This document shows, piece by piece, positions 1 through 9,400 of a stretch of 64,000 bases of DNA; the first letter of the stretch is position 1; every line of letters starts with the position of its first letter. Source of the stretch: Corynebacterium diphtheriae (lineage in GTDB: Bacteria; Actinomycetota; Actinomycetes; Mycobacteriales; Mycobacteriaceae); assembly GCF_001457455.1 (NCBI RefSeq), contig NZ_LN831026.1, forward strand, positions 1,240,001 through 1,304,000, in the 5' to 3' direction. The notes below the pieces were generated by a model, which was given only the letters and a program-made list of their open reading frames with translations, had not been told where the DNA came from and did no database searches. A program made the position numbers and the translations under genes.

Positions 1-824
1 CCATGGGCAATATTCGCGAATGGCCCACCATGGCACAACGCAGGTGTTCCACCCAATGTTTGAACTAAATTTGGATTAACTGCATCACGAAGCAACGCTG
101 CAAGTGCTCCTTGCGCATTAAGTTGACCAACGGTAACTGGTTCACTGCTAAAAGTCTGGCCTACAACAATCCGTGCCAAGCGTGCTTCCAAATCTGTTAG
201 ATCTAATGCCAGACATAGAATCGCCATGATTTCACTCGCGGCTGTAATCGTGAATCCTGTTTCAGTTGGCACTCCATGTGCTTTACCACCTAGGCCAGTC
301 ACAACTTTGCGCAAAGAGCGGTCGTTTACATCCAGGCAACGTTGCCAAGTAATCCGACGGGCATCAATTCCTAGAGTATTGCCTTGATGAATATGATTGT
401 CAATCATTGCTGCCAGCGTGTTGTTAGCTGCCGTGATTGCATGAAAGTCTCCAGTGAAATGCAGATTGATGTCTTCCATAGGAACGATCTGTGAATATCC
501 ACCACCTGCGGCTCCACCTTTAATTCCCATTACGGGGCCTAGAGAAGGTTCACGAATAGCAACAATGGAATTATGGCCGCGTAGTCTCATTGCGTCCGAA
601 AGACCAATGAGGACAGTCGATTTACCTTCGCCGGCAGGCGTTGGTGAAATCCCTGTCACGAGCACGAGTTTTCCAGTGTTTTCGCTCGCAATCCGATTAA
701 TATCTATTTTCGCTTTTGTAAAGCCATAAGGAATCAGAGCATCGGAAGGTACTCCAGCTCGATTGGCAATGTCAGTGATGGGCTCGAGGGTATGAGCTTG
801 GGCAATTTCAACGTCCGTCGGCAT
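1..824 (-). CDS. fhs: Formate--tetrahydrofolate ligase, C-terminally cut by window edge
   Basis: Encodes the N-terminal 274 residues of formyl-THF synthetase, which makes 10-formyl-THF from formate, THF and ATP in cytosolic one-carbon metabolism. Read on the minus strand from ATG at 824, it begins [20 protein letters not shown] and contains the ATP-binding loop TPAGEGKST, then [32 protein letters not shown] and [13 protein letters not shown], all typical of the family. The 3' half lies outside the window. The frame stays open upstream of 824, but homologues usually start near this methionine. No strong ribosome site is visible; GAAAG lies about 10 nt upstream. A hairpin at 900-949 separates it from aspA, so it probably has its own promoter in the short gap or is read through from aspA. 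Family assignment is firm; the start is moderately sure. Confidence 0.93.
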   Translation of the reverse strand, partial: MPTDVEIAQAHTLEPITDIANRAGVPSDALIPYGFTKAKIDINRIASENTGKLVLVTGISPTPAGEGKSTVLIGLSDAMRLRGHNSIVAIREPSLGPVMGIKGGAAGGGYSQIVPMEDINLHFTGDFHAITAANNTLAAMIDNHIHQGNTLGIDARRITWQRCLDVNDRSLRKVVTGLGGKAHGVPTETGFTITAASEIMAILCLALDLTDLEARLARIVVGQTFSSEPVTVGQLNAQGALAALLRDAVNPNLVQTLGGTPALCHGGPFANIAH

Positions 825-899
825 TGGCGATTCGATGCTTTCTAGTCGAGGTACTGGTGAACAAGCACTAACAAAGGAGTATCGATGGCTGAGCAAATT

Positions 900-949
900 A
901 ATAAGCCTCGACACCCTTGAACTATCAGTTTAGGGTATCGAGGCTTATT
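900..949 (-). terminator. Hairpin terminator after aspA
   Basis: Arms 900-917 and 932-949 pair over 18 bp with a single G-T wobble around a 14-nt loop. It lies just past the aspA stop codon on the minus strand. The trailing U content is modest (ttatt), so termination is likely but not textbook. Confidence 0.75.
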
Positions 950-960
950 CCACTGAAAAA

Positions 961-2535
961 CTAGTTATCTAGGTAGAGGGTTCCACGAAACGAAGGATGC
1001 ATTAGATTTTCCTTGGACAGGATTTGGTTCAAAGTCTCTTCATCCATGAGTCCTTTTTCCAATACAAGCTCACGTACGGACTTGCCGGTCTCAGCAGCTT
1101 CCTTGCCAATCACGTCACCCATATGGTGACCAATGAAAGGGTTGAGATAGGTAACGATACCAATGGAATTATCTACGTAGGCGCGACATACGTCAGCATT
1201 TGCGGTAATCCCTTCGACACACTTGTGCTGAAGGGTGACTGCAGCATTACCGAGAATTCGAATCGACTCAAACAAGGCTTGGCCGATAACCGGTTCCATC
1301 ACATTGAGCTGGAGCTGGCCAGCTTCTGCCGCCATGGTGACAGTAAGATCGTTACCAAAAACCTTGAAGCAAACCTGGTTAACAACCTCAGGGATAACTG
1401 GGTTGACCTTTGCCGGCATGATCGATGAACCTGCAGCTCGAGCGGGAAGATTAATCTCGTTGAGACCTGCGCGTGGTCCGGAGCTGAGCAGTCGAAGATC
1501 ATTGCAGATCTTAGAAAGCTTCATCGCAGTACGCTTAACAGCTGCATGGGCAAGGACATACGCACCGGTGTCTGAAGTAGCTTCAATAAGATCGCGTGCA
1601 GACTTAATTTCCAAGCCGGTGCACTCGGACAATGCGGCTACAACCTGATAACGGTAACCGGCTGGGGTGTTCAAGCCAGTACCGATAGCGGTTGCGCCCA
1701 AGTTAACTTCCTTGAGCCGGTCGGAAGCCATACGCAGAACGCTTTGCTCCTCAGCCAAGTTATGAGCGAATGCCTGGAATTCCTCGCCTAAAGTCATCGG
1801 TACAGCATCTTGGAGCTGTGTGCGACCCATCTTCAGAATATCGGTGAACTCATCACCTTTGGCATGGAATGCGAACTGTAGATTGTCAATACGAGTGATC
1901 AGTTCCTGCATCGCCTCATAGACACCCAAACGGAATCCAGTTGGGTAGGCATCGTTAGTTGATTGGCTCATGTTGACGTCATCGTTTGGGTTGATGATGT
2001 CATAGGATCCCTTTGGCTTACCCAGATGCTCCAGTGCGAGGTTGGCGATTACCTCATTAGTGTTCATGTTGACGCTTGTGCCAGCGCCTCCTTGGAACAC
2101 ATCGATTGGGAACTGATCCATGCAACGACCGTGATCCAAGATTTGATCGCAAGCCCATACAATGGCATCGCACTTGTCTTTCGGCAGAGTATGGAGGCGT
2201 CGGTTGGCAAGCGCGGTGGCCTTTTTTACCTGAACCATGCCACGAATGAACTCTGGCACATCATTAATGGTGGTGCTAGAGATCTTGTAATTGTCGATGG
2301 CACGAAGAGTATGGACGCCATAATAAACCTCGTCGGGAACTTCCATCTCACCCAAGAGGTCTTCTTCGATACGGAATCCTGGTGCAGCTTTCTTAGTGGC
2401 GTGCTTTGTTGTTACATCTGACGCAATGGGGGCATCGTTTACTTTCTCCGCGGTGCCTTCGGTTTTTCCGTCGAGAACATCATTGGTTACCTCGGCGTTT
2501 TTCGAGCCCTTTGTGTTTTTAGCTTGGGAAGCCAT
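961..2535 (-). CDS. aspA: Aspartate ammonia-lyase (aspartase)
   Basis: Cytosolic enzyme that deaminates L-aspartate reversibly to fumarate and ammonia. The protein has 524 residues. The fumarase/aspartase signature [11 protein letters not shown] is present near residue 376, and other conserved stretches are [20 protein letters not shown] and [16 protein letters not shown] charged, low-complexity N-terminal extension of about 55 residues precedes the first conserved segment ([14 protein letters not shown]). Such extensions are usual in corynebacterial aspartases and match the C. glutamicum length. The ATG at 2535 has a good ribosome site (AGGAGAG, 7 nt spacing). It is flanked by hairpins on both sides, so it is probably monocistronic. 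The C4-dicarboxylate exchanger gene lies just upstream in the same direction, a pairing that suggests aspartate uptake and fumarate respiration or succinate formation. Confidence 0.96.
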   Translation of the reverse strand: MASQAKNTKGSKNAEVTNDVLDGKTEGTAEKVNDAPIASDVTTKHATKKAAPGFRIEEDLLGEMEVPDEVYYGVHTLRAIDNYKISSTTINDVPEFIRGMVQVKKATALANRRLHTLPKDKCDAIVWACDQILDHGRCMDQFPIDVFQGGAGTSVNMNTNEVIANLALEHLGKPKGSYDIINPNDDVNMSQSTNDAYPTGFRLGVYEAMQELITRIDNLQFAFHAKGDEFTDILKMGRTQLQDAVPMTLGEEFQAFAHNLAEEQSVLRMASDRLKEVNLGATAIGTGLNTPAGYRYQVVAALSECTGLEIKSARDLIEATSDTGAYVLAHAAVKRTAMKLSKICNDLRLLSSGPRAGLNEINLPARAAGSSIMPAKVNPVIPEVVNQVCFKVFGNDLTVTMAAEAGQLQLNVMEPVIGQALFESIRILGNAAVTLQHKCVEGITANADVCRAYVDNSIGIVTYLNPFIGHHMGDVIGKEAAETGKSVRELVLEKGLMDEETLNQILSKENLMHPSFRGTLYLDN

Positions 2536-2695
2536 TTAAACTCTCCTGTTGTAGTGAGTGGGCGATTTCTTACATTTAAAGGGTACGTCAAAATAAGGAA
2601 TTATGCACCCGATAATTAATTAGAAATTAATAGCTCTACCTGCTGTTAGTTAGATATTTCAACCTTTTTCCACGTCAAAGCACATTTGAGAAAAA

Positions 2696-2728
2696 CAAAA
2701 ACCACCATTTTTAAAATGGTGGTTTTTG
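2696..2728 (-). terminator. Terminator of the dcu gene (bidirectional)
   Basis: A perfect inverted repeat has arms 2696-2711 and 2713-2728. The GC core is accaccat/atggtggt, flanked by A and T tracts on both sides, so it can work in either direction. It lies 80 nt past the dcu stop on the minus strand and ends with a T run there. Confidence 0.85.
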
Positions 2729-2809
2729 TCACCCTAGATTGAGGTGATATTTCGATATTTGATTAGAAATCAATATTCGACGGGATGATGGATTGCAATG
2801 AACTGGGAA

Positions 2810-4117
2810 TTAGAGAATAAGTCCGCCGAAAAGGAATCCCAATGCCACAGATATCGCAATACCAACAGTTCCAGGAATGAGGAATGGGTGGTTAAACACT
2901 GCTTTGCCGATCCTTGTCGAACCTGTATCGTCCATCTCAACTGCAGCCAATAGAGTTGGATAGGTTGGCAGAACGAATAGTGCCGATACAGCGGCAAATG
3001 AGGCGATGACGGTCAGTGGGGAAACACCGATAGCCAGTGCTGCAGGAATTAACGCCTTAGCGGTTGCAGCCTGCGAATAGAGTAGCGCGGCGGCGGCGAA
3101 TAGAACGACCGCGAGCATCCACGGCGAGCGCTCGAGGATGTCGCCTGAGAACCCCTTAATTCCCTCGATGTAATGGTTGATCAAAGTTGTTCCCAACCAA
3201 GCTACGCCGAGAACGCAGACGCAAGCGGACATTCCGGAGCGGAATACCTGAGTATTCAAAATGTCGCCTGCCGGAATCTTGCAAGCCATAACGGTGATTG
3301 TCGCTGCAGTAAGCATCATCGACATAATCGCTTCATTGCGAGGCAACGCAGGATCTGCAATCAGTCCTACTTGATCGGAAATCAATGTGGCGTACACCAT
3401 AACGGCGACAATTGCTACAAGGAAAATTCCCACCGAAAGCTTTGCTGCGCTTGTTGGAACATAGGACTCTTTCTTGCCAGGGGCTGCAACGAGGCCATCG
3501 GCAAGACGCTGTTGGTAGACCGGATCATCATAGAGGTCTTTCCCGAGACGATTGCATAGCCAAGCAGTTGGGAAGATAGCAAGAAATGTTGCGGGGATAA
3601 CGATTGCCAAAAGGGACAGATACCCTACCCCTAAAGGTTCCAGCGCGGAAGCTAAAAAAACGACTGCTGCGGAAATTGGAGATGCTGTAATCGCCATCTG
3701 GGAAGCCGGAACGGCAACAGAAAGTGGACGCGAAGGGCGCACTCCAGATTCTTTAGAAACTTCCACGATCACTGGAAGCGTGGAAAACGCTGTATGCCCT
3801 GTTCCTGCGAACAAGGTCATCAGATAGGTAACTACAGGTGCGACATAGGTAATATGCTTTGGATTCTTACGCAAAGCACGCTCCGCCAAATGCACCAAAT
3901 AATCCATGCCACCGGCACGCTGCATAGCAGAAATTGCTGCAATAACGGCCATGATGATACCGATAACGTCGAAAGGAATATCTTCTCTCGTCACCGGCAC
4001 TCCGGTTGCACCCAGAAGAAGGACTCCGATGCCACCGGCAAAGCCGATAGCAATTGAGCCGAGTCGTGCACCGAGGACAATTGCGGCGAGCACGATGAGA
4101 ATGTGGACGAAAACCAC
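2810..4117 (-). CDS. dcuB: Anaerobic C4-dicarboxylate transporter, DcuA/DcuB family
   Basis: Predicted inner-membrane antiporter that exchanges aspartate, fumarate or malate for succinate. The 435-residue protein is strongly hydrophobic with about ten to twelve membrane segments and carries Dcu-family stretches such as GGIGVLLLG near the N-terminus, FAGTGHTAFSTLPVIVEV, KESGVRPSRPLSVAVPASQ and FVLPTYPTLLAAVEMDDTG. The start is GTG at 4117 with AAAGG about 13 nt upstream, a loose fit. It sits next to aspA, which supports the physiological role: imported aspartate is converted to fumarate, the anaerobic electron acceptor, and succinate leaves. Dcu proteins A and B cannot be told apart by eye, so the symbol is provisional. 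It is separated from aspA by a strong terminator and has its own 360-bp upstream gap. Confidence 0.9.
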   Translation of the reverse strand: MVFVHILIVLAAIVLGARLGSIAIGFAGGIGVLLLGATGVPVTREDIPFDVIGIIMAVIAAISAMQRAGGMDYLVHLAERALRKNPKHITYVAPVVTYLMTLFAGTGHTAFSTLPVIVEVSKESGVRPSRPLSVAVPASQMAITASPISAAVVFLASALEPLGVGYLSLLAIVIPATFLAIFPTAWLCNRLGKDLYDDPVYQQRLADGLVAAPGKKESYVPTSAAKLSVGIFLVAIVAVMVYATLISDQVGLIADPALPRNEAIMSMMLTAATITVMACKIPAGDILNTQVFRSGMSACVCVLGVAWLGTTLINHYIEGIKGFSGDILERSPWMLAVVLFAAAALLYSQAATAKALIPAALAIGVSPLTVIASFAAVSALFVLPTYPTLLAAVEMDDTGSTRIGKAVFNHPFLIPGTVGIAISVALGFLFGGLIL

Positions 4118-4365
4118 TGTGACACCCGACCTTTACATATTTCAGGTCTGCATTATGCAGGTATGAGTAGCGACGAAATGTCGCTGGAGGGACACTACAA
4201 ATTTCCGCAAATGCAGAAATCAGCTTCCTTCCTATCGTGCACTTATGAAACTGGTTATAGCAACCTAGCTTTTAATAGAAATAGGCCGGATTTCGTGCAT
4301 CAGATTATGTAAATATCGAATGGTAAATCGTTTTGTAAGGTCACAGTGCATTTCTGTCACAATAG

Positions 4366-4381
4366 TTAGTCAATTGACTAA
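4366..4381. promoter_or_regulatory. Perfect 16-bp palindrome, possible operator
   Basis: ttagtcaattgactaa reads identically on both strands. It lies about 250 bp before the dcu start and between the hisG terminator and dcu, which suits an operator for dcu. The regulator is unknown, and the site does not match the Crp/GlxR consensus TGTGA-N6-TCACA. Confidence 0.4.
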
Positions 4382-4410
4382 TTGATCACACTATAGAGGT
4401 ATAGAAATAA

Positions 4411-4448
4411 AACTGCACATTAGGTGATATCCCCATTAATGTGCAGTT
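4411..4448 (-). terminator. Terminator of hisG
   Basis: Twelve perfect base pairs join aactgcacatta (4411-4422) and taatgtgcagtt (4437-4448), with a 14-nt loop. A T-rich tract follows on the minus strand and another on the plus strand. It lies 30 nt past the hisG stop. Confidence 0.8.
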
Positions 4449-4477
4449 AATTTATTTTTAAAAAATGATATGGCTAG

Positions 4478-5323
4478 CTACAAGCGTGCAATACGAATCT
4501 CAGAAGCCAAAATTGCTTGAGCACCTAGCTCAGAAAGCTGGTCCATGATGTGGTTGGCTTCTTTACGCGGCACCATTGCACGCACTGCTACCCAGTTTTC
4601 GCGGGCCAGAGGTGAGACGGTTGGACCCGAAATACCTGGTGTGATTTTTTCAGAAGCGGCGAGGTTTACTCGATCGATGTTGTAATCAAGCATGAGGTAA
4701 TTCTGGGCGTGTAGGATTCCTTCGATGCGACGAAGGAAAACCTTTTGCTCGTTGTCAACCACATTACCTTGTTGACCGACAATGACAGCTTCGGATTGGC
4801 AAATCACTTCACCGAAAGTTGCGAGACCTTGTTTGCGTAATGTCCGGCCCGTTGAAACTACGTCAGCGATGGCGTCAGCTACGCCAAGTTTAATCGAGAT
4901 TTCTACAGCACCATCAAGCCGAATGACAGTTGCGTTAATATCACGCGCTTGCAAATCATCTCGAACTAAATTGGGGTATGAGGTTGCAATACGCTTGCCT
5001 TCGAGCATTTCAACAGTCCATTTTTGATCTGCAGGAGCCGCATATCTAAAGGATGAATTGCCAAATCCGAGACTCATCACTTCTTCAACGTTTGCATGGG
5101 AATCCGTAGCAAGATCTCGACCAGTGATGCCGAGGTCTAGTTGTCCTCCAGCGACATAAATGGCGATGTCTTTAGGACGAAGGAAAAAGAATTCTACGTC
5201 ATTTGTTTTGTCATAAACATTGAGAGTCTTAGATTCGCCTCGGCCAGCATAACCCGCCTCAGCGAGAATCTCTACTGCAGCCTCAGACAAAGAACCTTTA
5301 TTTGGGATAGCAATTTTTAGCAT
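4478..5323 (-). CDS. hisG: ATP phosphoribosyltransferase, long form
   Basis: First enzyme of histidine synthesis: joins ATP and PRPP to phosphoribosyl-ATP and is the feedback-controlled step. The product has 281 residues from ATG at 5323 ([20 protein letters not shown]), the same length as the C. glutamicum enzyme. The frame also opens at a TTG 21 nt further upstream, but MLKIA is the conserved N-terminus. The segments [14 protein letters not shown] and the PRPP loop [15 protein letters not shown] are clear. A C-terminal regulatory ACT-like domain follows ([20 protein letters not shown]), which marks the long HisG form that is inhibited by histidine. It follows hisE by about 80 nt in the same direction and ends at a good terminator, so hisE-hisG probably form one transcript, with the other his genes elsewhere. 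Confidence 0.95.
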   Translation of the reverse strand: MLKIAIPNKGSLSEAAVEILAEAGYAGRGESKTLNVYDKTNDVEFFFLRPKDIAIYVAGGQLDLGITGRDLATDSHANVEEVMSLGFGNSSFRYAAPADQKWTVEMLEGKRIATSYPNLVRDDLQARDINATVIRLDGAVEISIKLGVADAIADVVSTGRTLRKQGLATFGEVICQSEAVIVGQQGNVVDNEQKVFLRRIEGILHAQNYLMLDYNIDRVNLAASEKITPGISGPTVSPLARENWVAVRAMVPRKEANHIMDQLSELGAQAILASEIRIARL

Positions 5324-5404
5324 ATATTTGTGTAGCCTTATCAAAATAACTAGGGGTAAGCATGCGGCAAAAACCTACCTAAAAACTCTGCTCACCTGCG
5401 GTAA

Positions 5405-5668
5405 TTAAAGATATTTATAGATATCTTCCGGAGTAAGGCCACGTTTAATCATGATGACTTGCGCCCAGTACATAAGTTGCGAGATCTCTTCAGCGAGTTC
5501 TGCATCGCTCTGGTACTCAGCAGCGAGCCAAACTTCACCGGCCTCTTCAATCACTTTTTTGCCTAAAGTGTGGAGGCTCGAATTTAAAGCAGCAACCGTG
5601 CCGGAGCCTTCAGGTCGCTTTTCTGCTCGTTCGGCTAGTTCATGGTAAAGGGAATCGAAATTTTTCAC
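5405..5668 (-). CDS. hisE: Phosphoribosyl-ATP pyrophosphatase
   Basis: Second step of histidine synthesis: hydrolyses phosphoribosyl-ATP to phosphoribosyl-AMP and pyrophosphate in the cytosol. The 87-residue protein is a full-length stand-alone HisE. It begins [20 protein letters not shown] and has the metal-binding helix [16 protein letters not shown] (EExxE type) followed by [19 protein letters not shown]. Its start comes 18 nt after the HAD gene stop, and hisG follows by about 80 nt, so the three genes look co-transcribed. The same order hisG-hisE next to a HAD phosphatase and metH is found in C. glutamicum. Confidence 0.95.
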   Translation of the reverse strand: MKNFDSLYHELAERAEKRPEGSGTVAALNSSLHTLGKKVIEEAGEVWLAAEYQSDAELAEEISQLMYWAQVIMIKRGLTPEDIYKYL

Positions 5669-5686
5669 CCCTTTAGTATGACATAC

Positions 5687-6382
5687 CTATTGAGCATTCG
5701 GTGACAATGTTGCATACCATTGCATAATTTCTTCGGCTGATACACCTCTGAAATCTGCAGATCCGTGCAGTCGTGATAACGGAACAACACCTTCGGGTAA
5801 TGGCTGGTTATTCAGGTGATCGACAACAGAAATTACGATGCAGCCGGCAGCTAATCCACCAAGCATTCCACTCTTTGAATCTTCAAAAACAATGCACCCT
5901 TCTGGAGGCACTCCCAGTGCTTGTGCCCCTTTAAGATACACATCGGGAGCAGGTTTTGGATTAGCAACTTCATCGCCACATACTGTCGCCTTAAAGTATT
6001 CAATCCCTACTGCTCCTATGGAATGGTTTGCGATTGACCGAATGGTGTTTGTTGCAATAGCCATTGGAATCTCAGCATTTCGGCATGAATCCAGTACTTC
6101 TTTGATTCCTGGATTTGGCAAAAGAGAACTATCGAACTTTTCCGTGACGTAGTGTGACATAAACGATTGCCAGTAATTCTTGGCTTCAGAATCTAGTTCT
6201 ATTCCAGCGTTGCTGGCGCAAAGGCTAACAGTGAAATTAAAGCTAGAGCCTACAGTTTCCCGCTGTTGAGCTGCTGTTAGCCGTCTACCCATTTCGGTGC
6301 TCATTGCAAAAGTGGCTTGAGCCCAAATTCCTTCAGAATCGACAAGAGTGCCGTCCATATCCCATAAAATTCCGCGAAGCAT
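5687..6382 (-). CDS. HAD-superfamily phosphatase or phosphomutase, unknown substrate
   Basis: A 231-residue haloacid dehalogenase-like hydrolase, subfamily IA by its layout. Motif I with the nucleophile and acid aspartates is DMDGTLVDSE at residues 8-17. The helical cap follows, then motif II IATNT near residue 110, motif III lysine (NPKPAPDVYL) near 142-150 and motif IV VFEDSKSGMLGGLAAG near 160-175. This arrangement is shared by beta-phosphoglucomutase-like and sugar-phosphate phosphatases, and the substrate cannot be read from sequence. The ATG at 6382 has an in-frame stop just upstream and no Shine-Dalgarno sequence, and it lies inside a hairpin that follows the metH stop. It is therefore probably translated in a coupled way or at low level. 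It lies upstream of hisE in the same direction, but a role in histidine synthesis is not shown. Confidence 0.88.
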   Translation of the reverse strand: MLRGILWDMDGTLVDSEGIWAQATFAMSTEMGRRLTAAQQRETVGSSFNFTVSLCASNAGIELDSEAKNYWQSFMSHYVTEKFDSSLLPNPGIKEVLDSCRNAEIPMAIATNTIRSIANHSIGAVGIEYFKATVCGDEVANPKPAPDVYLKGAQALGVPPEGCIVFEDSKSGMLGGLAAGCIVISVVDHLNNQPLPEGVVPLSRLHGSADFRGVSAEEIMQWYATLSPNAQ

Positions 6383-6417
6383 ATGTCATAGGCTAGCAAT
6401 CGACCTATGCTTCGCGG
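6372..6417 (-). promoter_or_regulatory. Hairpin after metH covering the HAD start codon
   Basis: Arms 6372-6382 and 6407-6417 pair perfectly over 11 bp (ccgcgaagcat/atgcttcgcgg). A second pairing catagg/cctatg is possible inside the loop. On the minus strand it begins 9 nt after the metH stop, and its distal arm contains the start codon of the HAD gene. There is no T run, so control of translation or partial termination is as likely as a terminator. Confidence 0.55.
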
Positions 6418-6425
6418 TTAACTAG

Positions 6426-9400
6426 TTACACATTGAAGTATTTTGCTTCTGGGTGATACAACACAAATGCATCTGTTGATTGCTCAGGGTGCAGTTGAAA
6501 CTCTTCTGAAATATCTACGCCAATCCGACGTGAGTCAAGCAAATCTACCAAGGTTTCGCGATCTTCGAGATTTGGGCAGGAACCATAACCAAAGGAATAA
6601 CGAGCACCTCGGTATTTAAGATTAAAGAATTCCTGCAGATCAGCGGAATCTTCGTCACCTGCATGAGATCCATCGGAAAGTGACAATTCGTGGCGGATAC
6701 GGGCATGCCAATACTCCGCAAGTGCTTCTGTAAGTTGCACACCGACACCATGTACTTCGAGATAGTCTCGGTAATTATTATCAGCAAAAAGGACATTGGC
6801 AAAGTCTGCAATCGGTTGTCCCATAGTTACCAATTGCAGCGGGAATACGTCTACCGTCTTGGTCTTGATTGCGTGCTCACGGGATCTAATGAAGTCAGCT
6901 ACACAAAGGAACTCTCCACGCTGTTGTCGAGGAAAATTAAATCGTGCTACCTCTGCAGAAGTAGGGTCTGGTGATTCAAGAAGAATGACCGTATCGCCTT
7001 CGGAAACTGCTGGGAAATATCCGTACACGACAGCGGCGTGGTCAAGTATTTTTTCAGCTTTGAGTCTATCAATCCAGTACCGCAGCCGTGGTCGACCTTC
7101 AGTTTCTACAAGTTCTTCATAACTTGGGCCCTCTCCGCCGCGAGTCGCTTTTAAGCCCCAACGACCCACAAACAGCGCGCGTTCGTCGAGAAGCGGCAGG
7201 TATTCGGATAAATTGATGCCTTTAACAATTCGTGTTCCCCAGAAAGGAGGTGTGGCAATTGGCACGTCAGCTGCAACTTCGGATCGTTCCGGAACCTCGA
7301 TAGGAATTTCCTTTGCTTTGCGTTGCGCGACAATTTGCTTTGAACGTTCTCGACGAGCTTTTCTCTCAGCTTTTTTCTTGACGGCCGCAAGAGCTTCTGG
7401 CGACTGTGGATCGAGACGCTCTCCCCTAGCTTCAGCCATAAATTCTTGCATTAGGCGAAGTGATTCAAATGCATCTTTTGCATAGTGAACATTACCTTCG
7501 TACACCTCGGTGAGGTCATCTTCTACATAGGCTCGCGTAAGCGCTGCACCACCAAGAATGACTGGATAGTCAGATTTTTGTGCCTGGTTCATTTCTTGAA
7601 GGTTTTCCTTCATGATCACGGTAGATTTTACCAATAGCCCAGACATGCCGATAGCATCTGCTTTGTGTTTTTCTGCAGCCTCTAGGATGTTTGCAATAGG
7701 TTGCTTGATACCAATGTTGACAACATTGAATCCATTATTTGAAAGAATAATGTCGACAAGGTTCTTTCCAATGTCGTGGACGTCACCTTTCACTGTTGCG
7801 ATGACAATTGTTCCGTTACCGTCGCCGGCATCTTCATCCGCTTCTATGAACTGCTCGAGATAAGCCACTGCATGCTTCATCGTCTCGGCAGATTGCAAGA
7901 CGAAGGGCAATTGCATTTGGCCTGATCCAAAGAGATCACCAACGGTTTTCATCCCCTCTAGGAGATCCTCGTTGATAATTTGGAGCGGTTCTTTTTCTTT
8001 CATACCTGCATCGAGGTCATCCTCGAAACCTGCCTTTTCGCCATCAATAATACGTTGAGCGATTCGCTTGAATAACGGCATAGCTGCTAATGCTTCTGCG
8101 CGGGCATCGCTCGCACTTGCTGCAGATACACCTTCAAATAGGCGCATGAAAGTTTGAAGCGGGTCATAGCCTTCAGACCTTCGGTCGTACACCAGGTCGA
8201 GAGCAACCCGTCGCTGTTCCTCATCGATACGATTCATAGGAACAATCTTTGACGAATGTGCAATAGCCGAATCTAGTCCTGCTTCAATGCACTCGTTCAA
8301 AAATACGGAATTGAGAACCTGACGTGCAGCTGGGTTCAGTCCAAAAGAGATGTTAGATAGGCCCAAGGTGGTGTGAATTTTGGGATGACGCTTTTTAAGC
8401 TCACGAATTGCCTCGATAGTTTCGATACCGTCTCGACGCGTTTCTTCTTGGCCGGTTGAAATCGGGAAAGTAAGCGTATCGACGATAATGTCGCTTTCGT
8501 CTAACCCCCATGTCGACGTAATGTCCGCTATGAGCCGTTCAGCAATTTCAATTTTCTTTTCGGCAGTGCGAGCTTGGCCTTCTTCATCGATGGTGAGAGC
8601 GACGACAGCAGCTCCATGGCGTTTGACTAATCGCATAATGCGTTGATAGCGAGAATCTGGGCCATCGCCGTCTTCAAAGTTCACAGAGTTTACTGCGCAT
8701 CGACCGCCTAAATGTTCGAGTCCTACTTGGATTACATCCGGCTCAGTGGAATCAATCATGATGGGAAGTGTCGAGCTGGTTGCTAGCAGTGAAGCCAGCT
8801 GGGCCATATCGGCTGTGCCGTCACGGCCCACATAATCAACGCATAAATCAAGCATGTGGGCGCCATCGCGAGTTTGTTGCTTAGCAATATCCACACATTT
8901 TTCAAGATCACCTACAAGCATGGCCTCGCGGAAAGCTTTAGAACCATTGGCATTCGTTCGCTCACCAATCATGGTGATGCCAGTATCTTGTGTGAGATTC
9001 ACACTGGTGTAGAGACTCGATACTGCATCTCCGACATCGGGATTTCTCTCAGCCTGAAGTGCCGGTTGATGCTCGCTATCGCCAAGTACAGCCTTACGTA
9101 CTTCACGAATATGAGTAGGCGTTGTACCACAGCAGCCTCCCACCATGCTGAGCCCGTATTCTTCAACAAATCCTCTCAGTGCGCTTGCGAGCTCTTGTTC
9201 AGTTAGTGGGTATTCAGCACCATTTTTACCGAGGACGGGCAAACCGGCATTGGGCATGACTGAAACCGGAATGTGAGCATTGCGAGACAAGTATCGAAGG
9301 TGCTCGCTCATTTCGTCTGGGCCAGTAGCACAGTTAAGACCAATCATGTCCACATTGAGTAGCTCAATTGCCGTAAGTGCAGCACCGATTTCGGAACCTA

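Larger units (their letters stand above)
4118..4477. other. Intergenic region between dcu and hisG
   Basis: No gene is supported in these 360 bp. They hold the hisG terminator (4411-4448), a perfect 16-bp palindrome (4366-4381) and probably the dcu promoter. The sequence is A+T rich. Confidence 0.7.

Noticed and set aside
885..920. An 11-codon plus-strand ORF ([11 protein letters not shown]) with a perfect AAAGGAG ribosome site 4-6 nt upstream.
   Set aside because: It has no downstream plus-strand gene, and its codons form the left arm of the aspA terminator. The ribosome site is probably chance.
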